Shown here: positions 52,854-60,890 of the stretch, piece after piece
Numbering within the stretch: the first letter of the stretch is position 1
How the letters are laid out: each line of letters opens with the position of its first letter
From: Bacteroidota bacterium
GTDB lineage: Bacteria; Bacteroidota; Bacteroidia; UKL13-3
DNA: 64,000 nucleotides
Assembly (NCBI GenBank): GCA_027487835.1
Contig: JAIYCU010000003.1
Span: 1 to 64,000 of the forward strand
Direction of reading: 5' to 3'
Notes under the pieces: model-generated
What the model saw: the letters and a program-made list of their open reading frames with translations, nothing else
What the model was told of the DNA's origin: nothing
The model's database searches: none
Position numbers and translations under genes: made by a program

Positions 52854-54053
52854 ATGACAGGTTATGATATAATTTTGGTTGGACTACAACCTTACGATAG
52901 TGACATCGGAAGCAATAGTATCAACATTGCAGAAGAATTTGCCAAGCAAAATAGAGTGCTTTATGTTAATTATCCCTTCGATAGGAAATCTTTTAGCTTG
53001 GAAAAACATTTGCCAAATGTTCAAAAAAGAGCAAAAATGATGGCAGGTGAAACAAGCAACTTAGTTCAGGTAAAACCACAATTATGGAACCTCTATCCAA
53101 ATACACTCATTGAATCAATTAATGGCATTCCTTTTACTCCTTTGTTTAGAGTATTTAACTATATCAATAATAGACGCCTTGCCAATGAAATTGCCAAAGC
53201 GGCAAATAAGTTAGGCTTTAAAGATTTTATTCTATTTAATGATAGTGATATGTTTAGGAGTTATCACCTTAAAAATTTGCTCAAACCTAAATGCACTGTT
53301 TATTATACAAGAGACAATATGATGTCTGTGCCCTATTGGTTCAAACATGGACATAAATTGGAGCCTGAGTTAATGGCAAGTTCCGACTTAGTTTGTGCAA
53401 ATTCTACCTACCTAGCAGGAATAGCTGCAAAAGATAATAAAAATAGTTTTTATGTAGGCCAAGGTTGCGATGTAACTGCCTTTGATAGCGATAAAGTAAA
53501 GGAAAAGCCCACAGACCTTGAACCCATCAAAGGCCCCATAATTGGATATATTGGGGCATTGTTTACGCAACGATTGGATATTAAAATCATTAAATTAATT
53601 GCTTCGCACAACCCTGATTGGAATGTGGTGTTAATTGGACCTCAAGATGAAGATTTTAAAAAATCTGAATTGCACCAAATATCAAATGTTCATTTCTTAG
53701 GCCTAAAAGATGGCAGCGTACTTCCAAATTATCTTAATTATTTTGATGTAGCAATTAATCCACAAATCTTAAACCCCGTTACAATAGGTAATTACCCAAG
53801 AAAGATTGATGAATATTTAGCAATGGGCAAACCAGTGGTGGCCACAGAAACCAAAGCGATGAGCATATTTAAAGACCATACTTATTTGGCAACTAGCCCA
53901 GAAGGGTATATTCCATTGATAGAAAAGGCACTTAAAGAAAATTCGTCTGAACTAGCCAACGAAAGAATTAAGTTTGCAAGGTCGCACACCTGGGAAAACA
54001 GTGTGAAAGAAATTTATAAAGCCATTCAAATTGTAAACCCAAATTTAATTTAA
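52854..54053 (+). CDS. Glycosyltransferase, GT-B fold (GT1/GT4-like)
   Basis: The protein resembles teichuronic/exopolysaccharide glycosyltransferases. Visible are the N-terminal DIILVGLQPYDSDIGSNSIN, VYYTRDNMMSVPYWFKHGH, the hinge IKGPIIGYIGALFTQRLDIK and the C-terminal nucleotide-sugar region NPVTIGNYPRKIDEYLAMGKPVVATETKAM. The ATG at 52854 (MTGYD) is preferred over the track TTG at 52797, which prefixes an unrelated stretch. Together with the next gene it forms a plus-strand arm of the polysaccharide locus, divergent from the TolC-like gene. Confidence 0.85.
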   Translation: MTGYDIILVGLQPYDSDIGSNSINIAEEFAKQNRVLYVNYPFDRKSFSLEKHLPNVQKRAKMMAGETSNLVQVKPQLWNLYPNTLIESINGIPFTPLFRVFNYINNRRLANEIAKAANKLGFKDFILFNDSDMFRSYHLKNLLKPKCTVYYTRDNMMSVPYWFKHGHKLEPELMASSDLVCANSTYLAGIAAKDNKNSFYVGQGCDVTAFDSDKVKEKPTDLEPIKGPIIGYIGALFTQRLDIKIIKLIASHNPDWNVVLIGPQDEDFKKSELHQISNVHFLGLKDGSVLPNYLNYFDVAINPQILNPVTIGNYPRKIDEYLAMGKPVVATETKAMSIFKDHTYLATSPEGYIPLIEKALKENSSELANERIKFARSHTWENSVKEIYKAIQIVNPNLI

Positions 54054-54054
54054 T

Positions 54055-54669
54055 ATGTCAGTTGCCTCCTACATTAAATCGCATCCTGGGCTAAAAAAAC
54101 TAGTTCATTGGATGCTAATACCTAAAGGCCAAGCAAGACCCAGAACTTGGGTTTCTTGGTTTGTAAATCCTTTCTTTCATAAGGTGGCAAAGGGAAGTCG
54201 AATCAACAGACAAACCCGCATTGATGTATTACCTTTTAATGAATTTGAATTAGGGAAATTAAGTACAGTTGAGGATTATAGTACTATAAATAATGGTGTT
54301 GGGTCTGTAATTATTGGCGAAAGTTGTAGAATAGGTCTTAGTAATGTAATAATTGGACCTGTTACAATTGGAAATCATGTTATCCTTGCCCAAAATATTG
54401 TAGTTAGCGGCTTAAACCATAGCTATGAAAGAATTGATATGCCAATAAAATATCAAAAAGTTACTACAGCTAGAATTACCATTGAAGATGAAGCTTGGCT
54501 TGGTGCAAATGTGGTTGTAACTGCTGGCGTAACCATAGGTAAACACTCTGTTATTGCGGCTGGTGCGGTAGTAACTAAAAATATTCCTCCTTATTCAATT
54601 GCCGTAGGAAACCCAGCAAGGGTTATAAAACACTACGACTTTGAACAAAAGGCTTGGGTGAAAGTTTAA
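54055..54669 (+). CDS. Hexapeptide-repeat (left-handed beta-helix) acyltransferase
   Basis: Repeated [LIV]-G-x4 units such as VIIGESCRIGLSNVIIGPVT, IGNHVILAQNIVVSG and ITIEDEAWLGANVVVTAGVT show a left-handed beta-helix, and GNPARVIKHYD is the usual end of CatB/WcaF-type acetyltransferases. The histidine in SGLNHSYERID is the likely catalytic base. It would O-acetylate a sugar of the polysaccharide. It follows the upstream glycosyltransferase by one base (stop TAA, then T, then ATG). Confidence 0.9.
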   Translation: MSVASYIKSHPGLKKLVHWMLIPKGQARPRTWVSWFVNPFFHKVAKGSRINRQTRIDVLPFNEFELGKLSTVEDYSTINNGVGSVIIGESCRIGLSNVIIGPVTIGNHVILAQNIVVSGLNHSYERIDMPIKYQKVTTARITIEDEAWLGANVVVTAGVTIGKHSVIAAGAVVTKNIPPYSIAVGNPARVIKHYDFEQKAWVKV

Positions 54670-54671
54670 GT

Positions 54672-54703
54672 TTTGGAGTAAACCTCTTTCTCCTTTACCT
54701 TTG
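54672..54703 (+). promoter_or_regulatory. Promoter of the MORN/VWA gene (TTTG-N20-TAccTTTG)
   Basis: TTTG at 54672-54675 and TACCTTTG at 54696-54703 have a spacer of 20 bases, matching the Bacteroidota consensus. The ATG follows the box by 5 bases, so the predicted start nearly coincides with the start codon and the mRNA may be leaderless. Confidence 0.65.
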
Positions 54704-54708
54704 AAGCT

Positions 54709-55854
54709 ATGTATAGAATAGTATTTAGCCTTTTTATGCTGCTTTTCAGTATCCTTGCTAGCTCGCAAACCTTTTCATTAAGCGATGGGGATACCATAAA
54801 TCACACCCTAGCTAATGGCAAAAAACAGGGCTTTTGGCGTTATTTCTGGGCCAATGGCGACCTTAAATACGAGGTGTATTATGAAAATGGAGAAAAGGAA
54901 GGTCTAGAAATTAGTTATTATGATGGGCAAGATTGTATTGAATATTCTAACACATACAGTAAAGGTATTTTAGATGGACCCCGCGTAATGTTTTACCCCA
55001 ATTGCAGCACCCGTGTAGAAGAAATGTATAAGGCGGGTTTGAAAGATGGATATGAAAGAAACTTTGACCAAACGGGTGTTTTACTTACAGAAGGAAATTT
55101 CTTAAAGGGTGAATTGGATAGAAGCTATGCCCATTTTGATAAAAAAGGATATGTTACCTATGAAAGTCCTACCAAAGAAACAACGCTAAAGTTTGACAAG
55201 TTCTTAAGTGGTGAATATAAAATAAAAGATTCCACCTTATTCAATGTTTTTAAACGCAATAAGGAATGGAAAAAAATGATGCTTGTGGTTGACATGACAG
55301 GAAGTATGTTTCCATATATTGGTCAAATGCTTGTGTGGTATCGCCAAAATTATGAAGATGGTCGCGTTAAATATTATGTTCTATTTAATGACGGAGATAA
55401 CTTACCAGATGACAAAAAATCAGTTGGAAAAACAGGTGGCGTGCATCCCTTTGAAGCCAAAGATTACCGCAAACTAAAAAAAGACATTGAAGATGTTAGA
55501 AAAATGGGAGAAGGCGGAGACGACCCAGAAAACGACTTAGAAGCAGTAGTTTCTGCCATGATTGCCTACAGAGATTACACTGATATTATTCTAATTGCCG
55601 ATGAAAGCACAGTGAGAGATATGGCTATTTTAAAGCGCATCAAAAAACCTATCCATGTAATTATGTGTGGCACTAAAAAAGGCATAAACGAACAATATCT
55701 TCGGATTGCCTACCAAACTAAAGGCTCTTTTCATACCATTAGTAATGATGTGGATATGAAAAAACTAAAGGATGGCGATGAATTTCAAGTTGATAAAGAT
55801 ATATTTAGATTAAGCGGTGGAAACTTTATTTGGGTAGACACCGTTGAACAATAA
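54709..55854 (+). CDS. Exported MORN-repeat protein with von Willebrand factor A domain
   Basis: After a signal peptide (MYRIVFSLFMLLFSILASSQ) the first 130 residues carry MORN-type repeats (GKKQGFWRYFWANGDLKYEV, YENGEKEGLEISYYDG, FLKGELDRSY). Residues of about 190-370 form a VWA domain: the MIDAS-like DMTGSMFP, the FNDGDNLPDD region and GEGGDDPENDLEAV. VWA domains bind proteins through a metal ion; MORN repeats in Bacteroidota are often on surface proteins. The combination is unusual. No catalytic residues are seen. It has its own promoter and precedes the Maf-fusion gene by one base. Confidence 0.78.
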   Translation: MYRIVFSLFMLLFSILASSQTFSLSDGDTINHTLANGKKQGFWRYFWANGDLKYEVYYENGEKEGLEISYYDGQDCIEYSNTYSKGILDGPRVMFYPNCSTRVEEMYKAGLKDGYERNFDQTGVLLTEGNFLKGELDRSYAHFDKKGYVTYESPTKETTLKFDKFLSGEYKIKDSTLFNVFKRNKEWKKMMLVVDMTGSMFPYIGQMLVWYRQNYEDGRVKYYVLFNDGDNLPDDKKSVGKTGGVHPFEAKDYRKLKKDIEDVRKMGEGGDDPENDLEAVVSAMIAYRDYTDIILIADESTVRDMAILKRIKKPIHVIMCGTKKGINEQYLRIAYQTKGSFHTISNDVDMKKLKDGDEFQVDKDIFRLSGGNFIWVDTVEQ

Positions 55855-55855
55855 C

Positions 55856-57799
55856 ATGGAAATTATATTAGCCTCAAAATCTCCAAGACGTCAAGAACTG
55901 GTAAAAGGGTTGGAGCTTCCTTTTAGTGTAGTTACGTATGAAGTAGACGAATCTTTTGATAGCAACTTATCCCCCGCAGAAATTGCCACAAGCTTGGCAA
56001 CTAAAAAGGCAAACCACTTTCCTAAATCAATAAAAGATAATGAGGTATTGCTCACTGCAGATACCATTGTTTGGGTAGATAATAAAGTTTTAAACAAACC
56101 AGAAAACCCACAAGAAGCGCTGGAAATGTTAGAACAAATTTGTGGCAATACGCATACTGTATTCACAGGTGTTTGTTTAAAATCAAATAATCATCAAATA
56201 AGCTTTGCTGATCAAACGAAGGTAACTTGCAAAGCGTTAAGTCGACAAGAAATGGAACATTATATCAATAATTATCATCCATTTGACAAAGCAGGCAGTT
56301 ATGGTATACAAGATTGGTTTGGCTATACTGCTGTTGAAAAAATTGAAGGTTGTTATTACAATGTAATGGGCTTACCTATAAGTAAAATTTATAGTATGTT
56401 AAAAAAAGAATTTGGGTTGATCCTAACTTTATTATTGTTGAGTTTCGGCGCTTTGGCTCAAACCGAAACCATTATTAGCGGCTTATTACCCAATAAGGCT
56501 GGTCAAGCCATGTTGCAATATTTTCCGCATACATACAGTAGTAAAGAAGAGAATACAAACTTTATTATTGCCCCTAATGGAAGCTTTAAAGAAAAAATAG
56601 TTATCACTGAGGGACAGCAGTTAATTTTTGTAAATGCAAATGATTATTTTAAGTTATATATTCAACCTGGCGATAGTTTATTTTTAGGGGTTGACCCTAA
56701 AAACCCTTCACAAATTTTGATTAATGGAAAGGGTGCTAAATCAGCAAAATATGGCTATCAATATTTCCAATATTTTAAACTAAGTACCGAAGCCAACGAC
56801 TTTCAAAAAATCATTGGTCAGCAAATTAGCACACGAACACCAGAAGGATTTAAAGCCTGGGGAGATAGTATCATAAAAGTAAAACTAAGCTATTTAGAAA
56901 AAAATGGAAAAGAGCTTAGTCAGCCCATTAAAGACCAACTTCAGGCTGAATACATTTTTGAATATCAAAATTTAAAACTAAGCTATCCACAATACTATCA
57001 AAACAAAAAAAGAAGCAATCCTGGTTTACCTGATTTAGACACTAGTTACTTCAATTTTTTAAAAGGAATTGATTTGAACCAAAGTAAATACGTAAGCTCA
57101 TTGCAATACCGGACCTTCCAAAAAATATTTCTAATCAATGAAATTAATGCAATGGGCAGACGCATGGAAATGGAAGAAATTTGGACGCTGTGCGAACGCT
57201 ATTTTAAAGGAAATATCCTTGCCCAATTCAGACTTAATATTTGGTCGGATATTGTTTTTAACGGAAGCAATGACGATGCCTCAAAGCTTTATAAATTAGC
57301 TCAAAAGGATTGTGAAAATACACCAGGATTTAAGTTTATTGAAGAAGCCTATTTAGATAAACTTCCTTTTCTTCCGGGCACAAAAGCCTTTCCTTTTGTA
57401 ATGAAAGATGATCAAGGGAAAATTCTGAGCCTGGAAAGTTTAAAAGGCAAAGTAGTGTACTTAGATTTTTGGGCCAGTTGGTGCCGTCCATGCCTTGGCG
57501 AGATCCCGGCAGGTGAAGAATTAAAAAAGAAGTTTGAAGGTAAAGATGTAGTATTCGTTAATATTTCAATTGATGAAGGAGAACAAAATTGGGAAAATGC
57601 GAAGATGCGTTATAATATAAGCGGCATTCATGCTTTATCCAATAATAGAAATAATCCAGAGGTACAAAAAAAATATAAAGTGCAAAGTATTCCTTCCTAT
57701 TTTTTAATTGACAAAGAAGGTAATTTTACTGCAGCACCTGCGCCAAGACCTAGCAATCCTTCTATCTATCAAATGATTGAAGATGCCCTTAATAAGTAA
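55856..57799 (+). CDS. Maf-type nucleotide pyrophosphatase fused in frame to a signal-peptide-bearing thioredoxin (TlpA-like)
   Basis: Residues 1-180 are a complete Maf domain (IILASKSPRRQELV, LLTADTIVWVDNKVL, YGIQDWFGYTAVEKIEGCYY, ending GLPISKIYS). Met181 (56396) then begins a signal-peptide-like stretch (LKKEFGLILTLLLLSFGALA), followed by a DUF4369-like beta region and a C-terminal redoxin with FWASWCRPCLGEIPAG (CxxC). Maf hydrolyses modified nucleotides in the cytosol whereas TlpA-like proteins work in the periplasm, so one polypeptide is topologically odd. An A7 tract (56401-56407) lies at the junction. Deleting one A would end Maf at a TGA (56418) overlapping a TTG (56417) that could start the thioredoxin. 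It may be two genes. Confidence 0.85.
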   Translation: MEIILASKSPRRQELVKGLELPFSVVTYEVDESFDSNLSPAEIATSLATKKANHFPKSIKDNEVLLTADTIVWVDNKVLNKPENPQEALEMLEQICGNTHTVFTGVCLKSNNHQISFADQTKVTCKALSRQEMEHYINNYHPFDKAGSYGIQDWFGYTAVEKIEGCYYNVMGLPISKIYSMLKKEFGLILTLLLLSFGALAQTETIISGLLPNKAGQAMLQYFPHTYSSKEENTNFIIAPNGSFKEKIVITEGQQLIFVNANDYFKLYIQPGDSLFLGVDPKNPSQILINGKGAKSAKYGYQYFQYFKLSTEANDFQKIIGQQISTRTPEGFKAWGDSIIKVKLSYLEKNGKELSQPIKDQLQAEYIFEYQNLKLSYPQYYQNKKRSNPGLPDLDTSYFNFLKGIDLNQSKYVSSLQYRTFQKIFLINEINAMGRRMEMEEIWTLCERYFKGNILAQFRLNIWSDIVFNGSNDDASKLYKLAQKDCENTPGFKFIEEAYLDKLPFLPGTKAFPFVMKDDQGKILSLESLKGKVVYLDFWASWCRPCLGEIPAGEELKKKFEGKDVVFVNISIDEGEQNWENAKMRYNISGIHALSNNRNNPEVQKKYKVQSIPSYFLIDKEGNFTAAPAPRPSNPSIYQMIEDALNK

Positions 57800-59027
57800 G
57801 AAGAAGCTAAAAGTTCAGCTTGTATTTTGGTTACTCTGTATATTGATTAGTCTGCTTATTGGACTAGCTTCTGCTGCATTTTTATTGAGCCTTGATTGGG
57901 TTACACAAGAAAGAATTAGGCATTCGCAATGGATATATTTTTTACCACTAGCTGGGTTTGCAATTGGGTATGTGTATCATTATTGGGGAGAAAGTTTTAA
58001 TAAAGGAAACAATCATTTAATCGATGAATTTCATTTGCCCCAAAAGGGAATACCTGTAAAAATGGGGGTTTTTATTTTTGGTTCAACCTTACTAACTCAT
58101 CTAGTAGGAGGTTCAGCTGGCCGTGAAGGAACAGCCATGCAAATGGGAGGCGCAATTGCCTATCCATTTAGGCGGTATCTTGCCTTTATTCCCAATGCCT
58201 CCTCCTTCTTACTTGTAATTGGCATAAGTGCTGGCTTTGCGGCCGTGTTTGGAACTCCTTGGGCGGCTACCCTTTTTGCACTTGAAGTAATATGGGTTGG
58301 AAAGAAATGGTATAAATACATATTGCCTTCAATAGTTGCGGCTTTTATGGCGCATGCAAGTTGTTTATTTTTTGGTGCTGAACATACTTTATTTCCTAAA
58401 CCAAGCCTTCCTAATTTTACTTTTTCAATCATTCTAGGAATGGCTGCAGCGGCTGTGCTGTTTGGTCTTACCGCCAGACTATTTACCTTTAGCCTAGACT
58501 TGGTTCAAACCAAAATAAAAAGATTAATAGCCTATCCTCCCTTTAGACCTGCAGCTGGTGGCTTAATTTTATTGGCGTTATTTTTAATTTTTAACCTTCA
58601 AGAATTCGCAGGATTAGGCATGCAAGGAATTTTGCAGGCATTTGATTATGCGCAAGGCTTTGAGCAGGCAACCCTAAAAATTGTCTTAACTGTACTAACA
58701 CTTGGAAGCGGTTTTAAAGGAGGTGAGGTTACTCCCTTATTTTTTATTGGCGCAAGTTTAGGAAGTGCACTTTCCTTATTCCTACCCTTGCCAGTAATAT
58801 TTTTAGCCGCCATGGGTTTTGTAGCGGTTTTTTCAGGTGCCTCCAATGCCCCTTTAGCTTGCGCAATAATGGGAATGGAGTTGTTTGGTTGGCAATTAGG
58901 TTTATGCTTTTTATCCATCAATTTAATAGGCTATTTTTTTGCAGGTGAAACTGGAATTTATTCTGCTCAAAAAACATTAATCCCAAAGATTAAAGTACCT
59001 TTGCTCATGCAAGTATTTAGCAAATAA
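57783..59027 (+). CDS. CLC-type anion antiporter, probable fluoride exporter (CLC-F/EriC-F)
   Basis: A CLC protein of about 414 residues and ten or more helices. The gating-glutamate motif is GGSAGREGTAMQMGG: GREGT rather than the canonical GREGP of chloride CLCs. The segment FNKGNNHLIDEFHLPQKGIP takes the place of the usual GSGIP motif, and SGFKGGEVTPLFFIGASLG matches the C-terminal block. From memory these substitutions are typical of CLC-F fluoride/proton antiporters, but this was not checked by alignment. The ATG at 57783 overlaps the Maf-fusion gene by 17 bases. Inorganic pyrophosphatase, a fluoride-sensitive enzyme, follows 9 bases later. Confidence 0.85.
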   Translation: MPLISKKKLKVQLVFWLLCILISLLIGLASAAFLLSLDWVTQERIRHSQWIYFLPLAGFAIGYVYHYWGESFNKGNNHLIDEFHLPQKGIPVKMGVFIFGSTLLTHLVGGSAGREGTAMQMGGAIAYPFRRYLAFIPNASSFLLVIGISAGFAAVFGTPWAATLFALEVIWVGKKWYKYILPSIVAAFMAHASCLFFGAEHTLFPKPSLPNFTFSIILGMAAAAVLFGLTARLFTFSLDLVQTKIKRLIAYPPFRPAAGGLILLALFLIFNLQEFAGLGMQGILQAFDYAQGFEQATLKIVLTVLTLGSGFKGGEVTPLFFIGASLGSALSLFLPLPVIFLAAMGFVAVFSGASNAPLACAIMGMELFGWQLGLCFLSINLIGYFFAGETGIYSAQKTLIPKIKVPLLMQVFSK

Positions 59028-59036
59028 AACAGAAAA

Positions 59037-59582
59037 ATGAGCGATCATAAACACCCTTGGCACGATGTAAACATTGGCGATAATATTCCAGAATTGGTGA
59101 ACGGGATTATTGAAATTCCGAAAGGAACCCGCGCAAAATATGAGTTGGACAAAGACAGTGGACTGTTAAAGTTGGATAGGGTTTTATACTCTTCTGTTTA
59201 TTATCCTGCTAATTATGGATTTATCCCACGCACCTATTGCGATGACAAAGACCCTTTAGATATTTTAGTATTGTCTCAAATTGATATTGTGCCAATGTGC
59301 ATAGTAGAAGCTAAAATTATTGGCGTTATGCGCATGTTAGACAACAATGAAGCAGATGACAAGCTTATTGCGGTGGCCTCTGGTGACCCAAGTGTAAACC
59401 ACTACAATGATATTTCTGAATTGCCTCCACATTTTATATCTGAGATGAAAAACTTTTTTGAAGACTATAAAAAACTTGAAAACAAAACGGTAGTAGTGGA
59501 GGAATTTTTTGGCAAAGACTTGGCCCAGAAAATTTTAATGGAGAGCATAGACCTTTACGATAAAACATTTGGGAATAAATAA
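59037..59582 (+). CDS. ppa: Inorganic pyrophosphatase (family I)
   Basis: Ppa hydrolyses pyrophosphate to drive biosynthesis. The metal site is visible in [21 protein letters not shown] (D-x-x-D-P-x-D), with [17 protein letters not shown] and [20 protein letters not shown] also conserved. The length of 181 residues is typical. It is 9 bases after the CLC gene and is probably co-transcribed with it. Fluoride is a classical inhibitor of such pyrophosphatases, which makes the pairing meaningful. Confidence 0.97.
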   Translation: MSDHKHPWHDVNIGDNIPELVNGIIEIPKGTRAKYELDKDSGLLKLDRVLYSSVYYPANYGFIPRTYCDDKDPLDILVLSQIDIVPMCIVEAKIIGVMRMLDNNEADDKLIAVASGDPSVNHYNDISELPPHFISEMKNFFEDYKKLENKTVVVEEFFGKDLAQKILMESIDLYDKTFGNK

Positions 59583-59619
59583 GCTGAATTAGCTAAACAG
59601 TGCCTACATTCGCCAGAAC

Positions 59620-59964
59620 ATGAGCGATACAATTATACCTTGCCCTATTTGCAAGTGCGAATACACCTACCCTATGGATCATTTAATGGTTTGCCCAGAA
59701 TGCGGCCATGAGTGGAATGTGAACGAGCTTGCAGAAGCAAGTAGTGATGCCTTAATTGTAAAAGATGCGCATGGCAACTTGCTAAAAGACGGAGATTCTG
59801 TGAGTATTGTAAAAGATTTGCCTGTAAAAGGATTTTCGAAGGCTATCAAAGTAGGAACAAAGGTTACCAATATCCGTTTGGTAGAAGGAGATCACAACAT
59901 CGATTGCAAAGTGCCTGGTTTTGGGGCAATGGCGCTAAAAAGCGAATTTGTAAAGAAGGTTTAG
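59620..59964 (+). CDS. YjdM/PhnA-like zinc-ribbon protein
   Basis: A 114-residue cytoplasmic protein. Residues 5-35 form a zinc ribbon ([23 protein letters not shown]). The rest is a small beta-barrel ([40 protein letters not shown]). The family was once named PhnA for its place near phosphonate genes, but its function is unsettled and no phosphonate genes are here. A TAcaTTCG box (59605-59612) ends 7 bases before the ATG. The 3' end overlaps the convergent SGNH gene by 4 bases. Confidence 0.9.
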   Translation: MSDTIIPCPICKCEYTYPMDHLMVCPECGHEWNVNELAEASSDALIVKDAHGNLLKDGDSVSIVKDLPVKGFSKAIKVGTKVTNIRLVEGDHNIDCKVPGFGAMALKSEFVKKV

Positions 59965-60887
59965 TTTCCAAAAAAGTTTCCAAAAAAGGAAGAATAAAAG
60001 GAGGCACCTTTGACATTCAAATGTTCTTCGTCTGCCATCCACTCAGGGTTTCTTAGTGCTGCTAAAAATTCACAATTAAATATAATGCGATTTTCAATGG
60101 GAATTAATTTAAATACTTCAATTAATCTTTCTTTTTCTTCAGGACTTGCAGTATGTGGAGGTAAATAAAAGTACACCCTACAATTTAGTAATTTACTTTT
60201 TTCTATAATTAATTTGATCAAATTTTTATAAATAAAAAAATTGTGACTTGGCTTGGCATAGTCTTTATTTAAGTCACCGCATTTAATGGAATGGAAAGGA
60301 AGTAAGTTTAAATTTTTATTATGAACTCCAAATTGAGTCAAGGAAGAAATAGATTCATTTGAAAGCAAATAACTTAGGTAAGGTTTAATGGAAAAAAAAT
60401 CAAAAAAATAAGCTTCATAATAAGGAGAATAAATTTTATATAAATCTTCCAAGGAACTTTCTTGAAGGTTAGATTCAAAAGTAGAATGAAGGTAGCGTGT
60501 TTCAACAAGCATGCTTATTTGACTGGGTGCTTTACCATTTACCACTCCTAGTTCAATGCATAGGGTTGAATTTGAATCCATGCTTAGAATTTCTAGGGCG
60601 AGCATAGTTGAACTTAAGAAATTAGCTGATAATACGCCAGCATTTACCACTTTTATGTTTTTCAAACGCTTTTCAATAAGGGTGTCATTTATACCATATT
60701 TTGTTCGGCTTGAACCAACAAAATAAAGTGTTCTTTTAAAATTGTCTTTAGGTTGAAATAAAGCTTCAGGAATATTTTTAACCCCTAAAACTTGAAAACA
60801 AAGATGCTTAAAGCCAAATACAATACCCGAAACCATTACAAAAAAAAGTAATAGTTTGAAAGGTGATTTTATGAGAATTGCATTCAT
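59961..60887 (-). CDS. Membrane-anchored SGNH-type protein (DltD/AlgJ-like), last gene of the ACP-P450 operon
   Basis: One N-terminal membrane anchor ([17 protein letters not shown]) precedes an extracytoplasmic SGNH-like domain. Block I is [11 protein letters not shown] with a serine in the nucleophile position; the last block is [20 protein letters not shown], with the Asp-x-x-His pair. The layout resembles DltD or AlgJ, which assist MBOAT acyltransferases. The C-terminus ends in a short duplicated phrase (FFGNFFGN) encoded by a direct repeat. It lies 3 bases after the MBOAT gene, so the pair are very likely partners. I do not recognise a named family. Confidence 0.72.
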   Translation of the reverse strand: MNAILIKSPFKLLLFFVMVSGIVFGFKHLCFQVLGVKNIPEALFQPKDNFKRTLYFVGSSRTKYGINDTLIEKRLKNIKVVNAGVLSANFLSSTMLALEILSMDSNSTLCIELGVVNGKAPSQISMLVETRYLHSTFESNLQESSLEDLYKIYSPYYEAYFFDFFSIKPYLSYLLSNESISSLTQFGVHNKNLNLLPFHSIKCGDLNKDYAKPSHNFFIYKNLIKLIIEKSKLLNCRVYFYLPPHTASPEEKERLIEVFKLIPIENRIIFNCEFLAALRNPEWMADEEHLNVKGASFYSSFFGNFFGN

Positions 60888-60890
60888 AAT

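Noticed and set aside
57600-57783. Fluoride riboswitch upstream of the CLC gene
   Set aside because: The upstream DNA is coding sequence of the Maf-thioredoxin gene and no riboswitch-like conserved pairing was seen.
7382-58511. GGTTTGAACC as a Chi- or KOPS-type oriented element
   Set aside because: Copies occur on both strands without clear bias (5 and 8), while such elements are strongly oriented; the window is short, so a weak bias cannot be excluded.
59620-59964. Phosphonate utilisation role for the PhnA-like gene
   Set aside because: The name is historical; no C-P lyase or phosphonatase genes are in the window.
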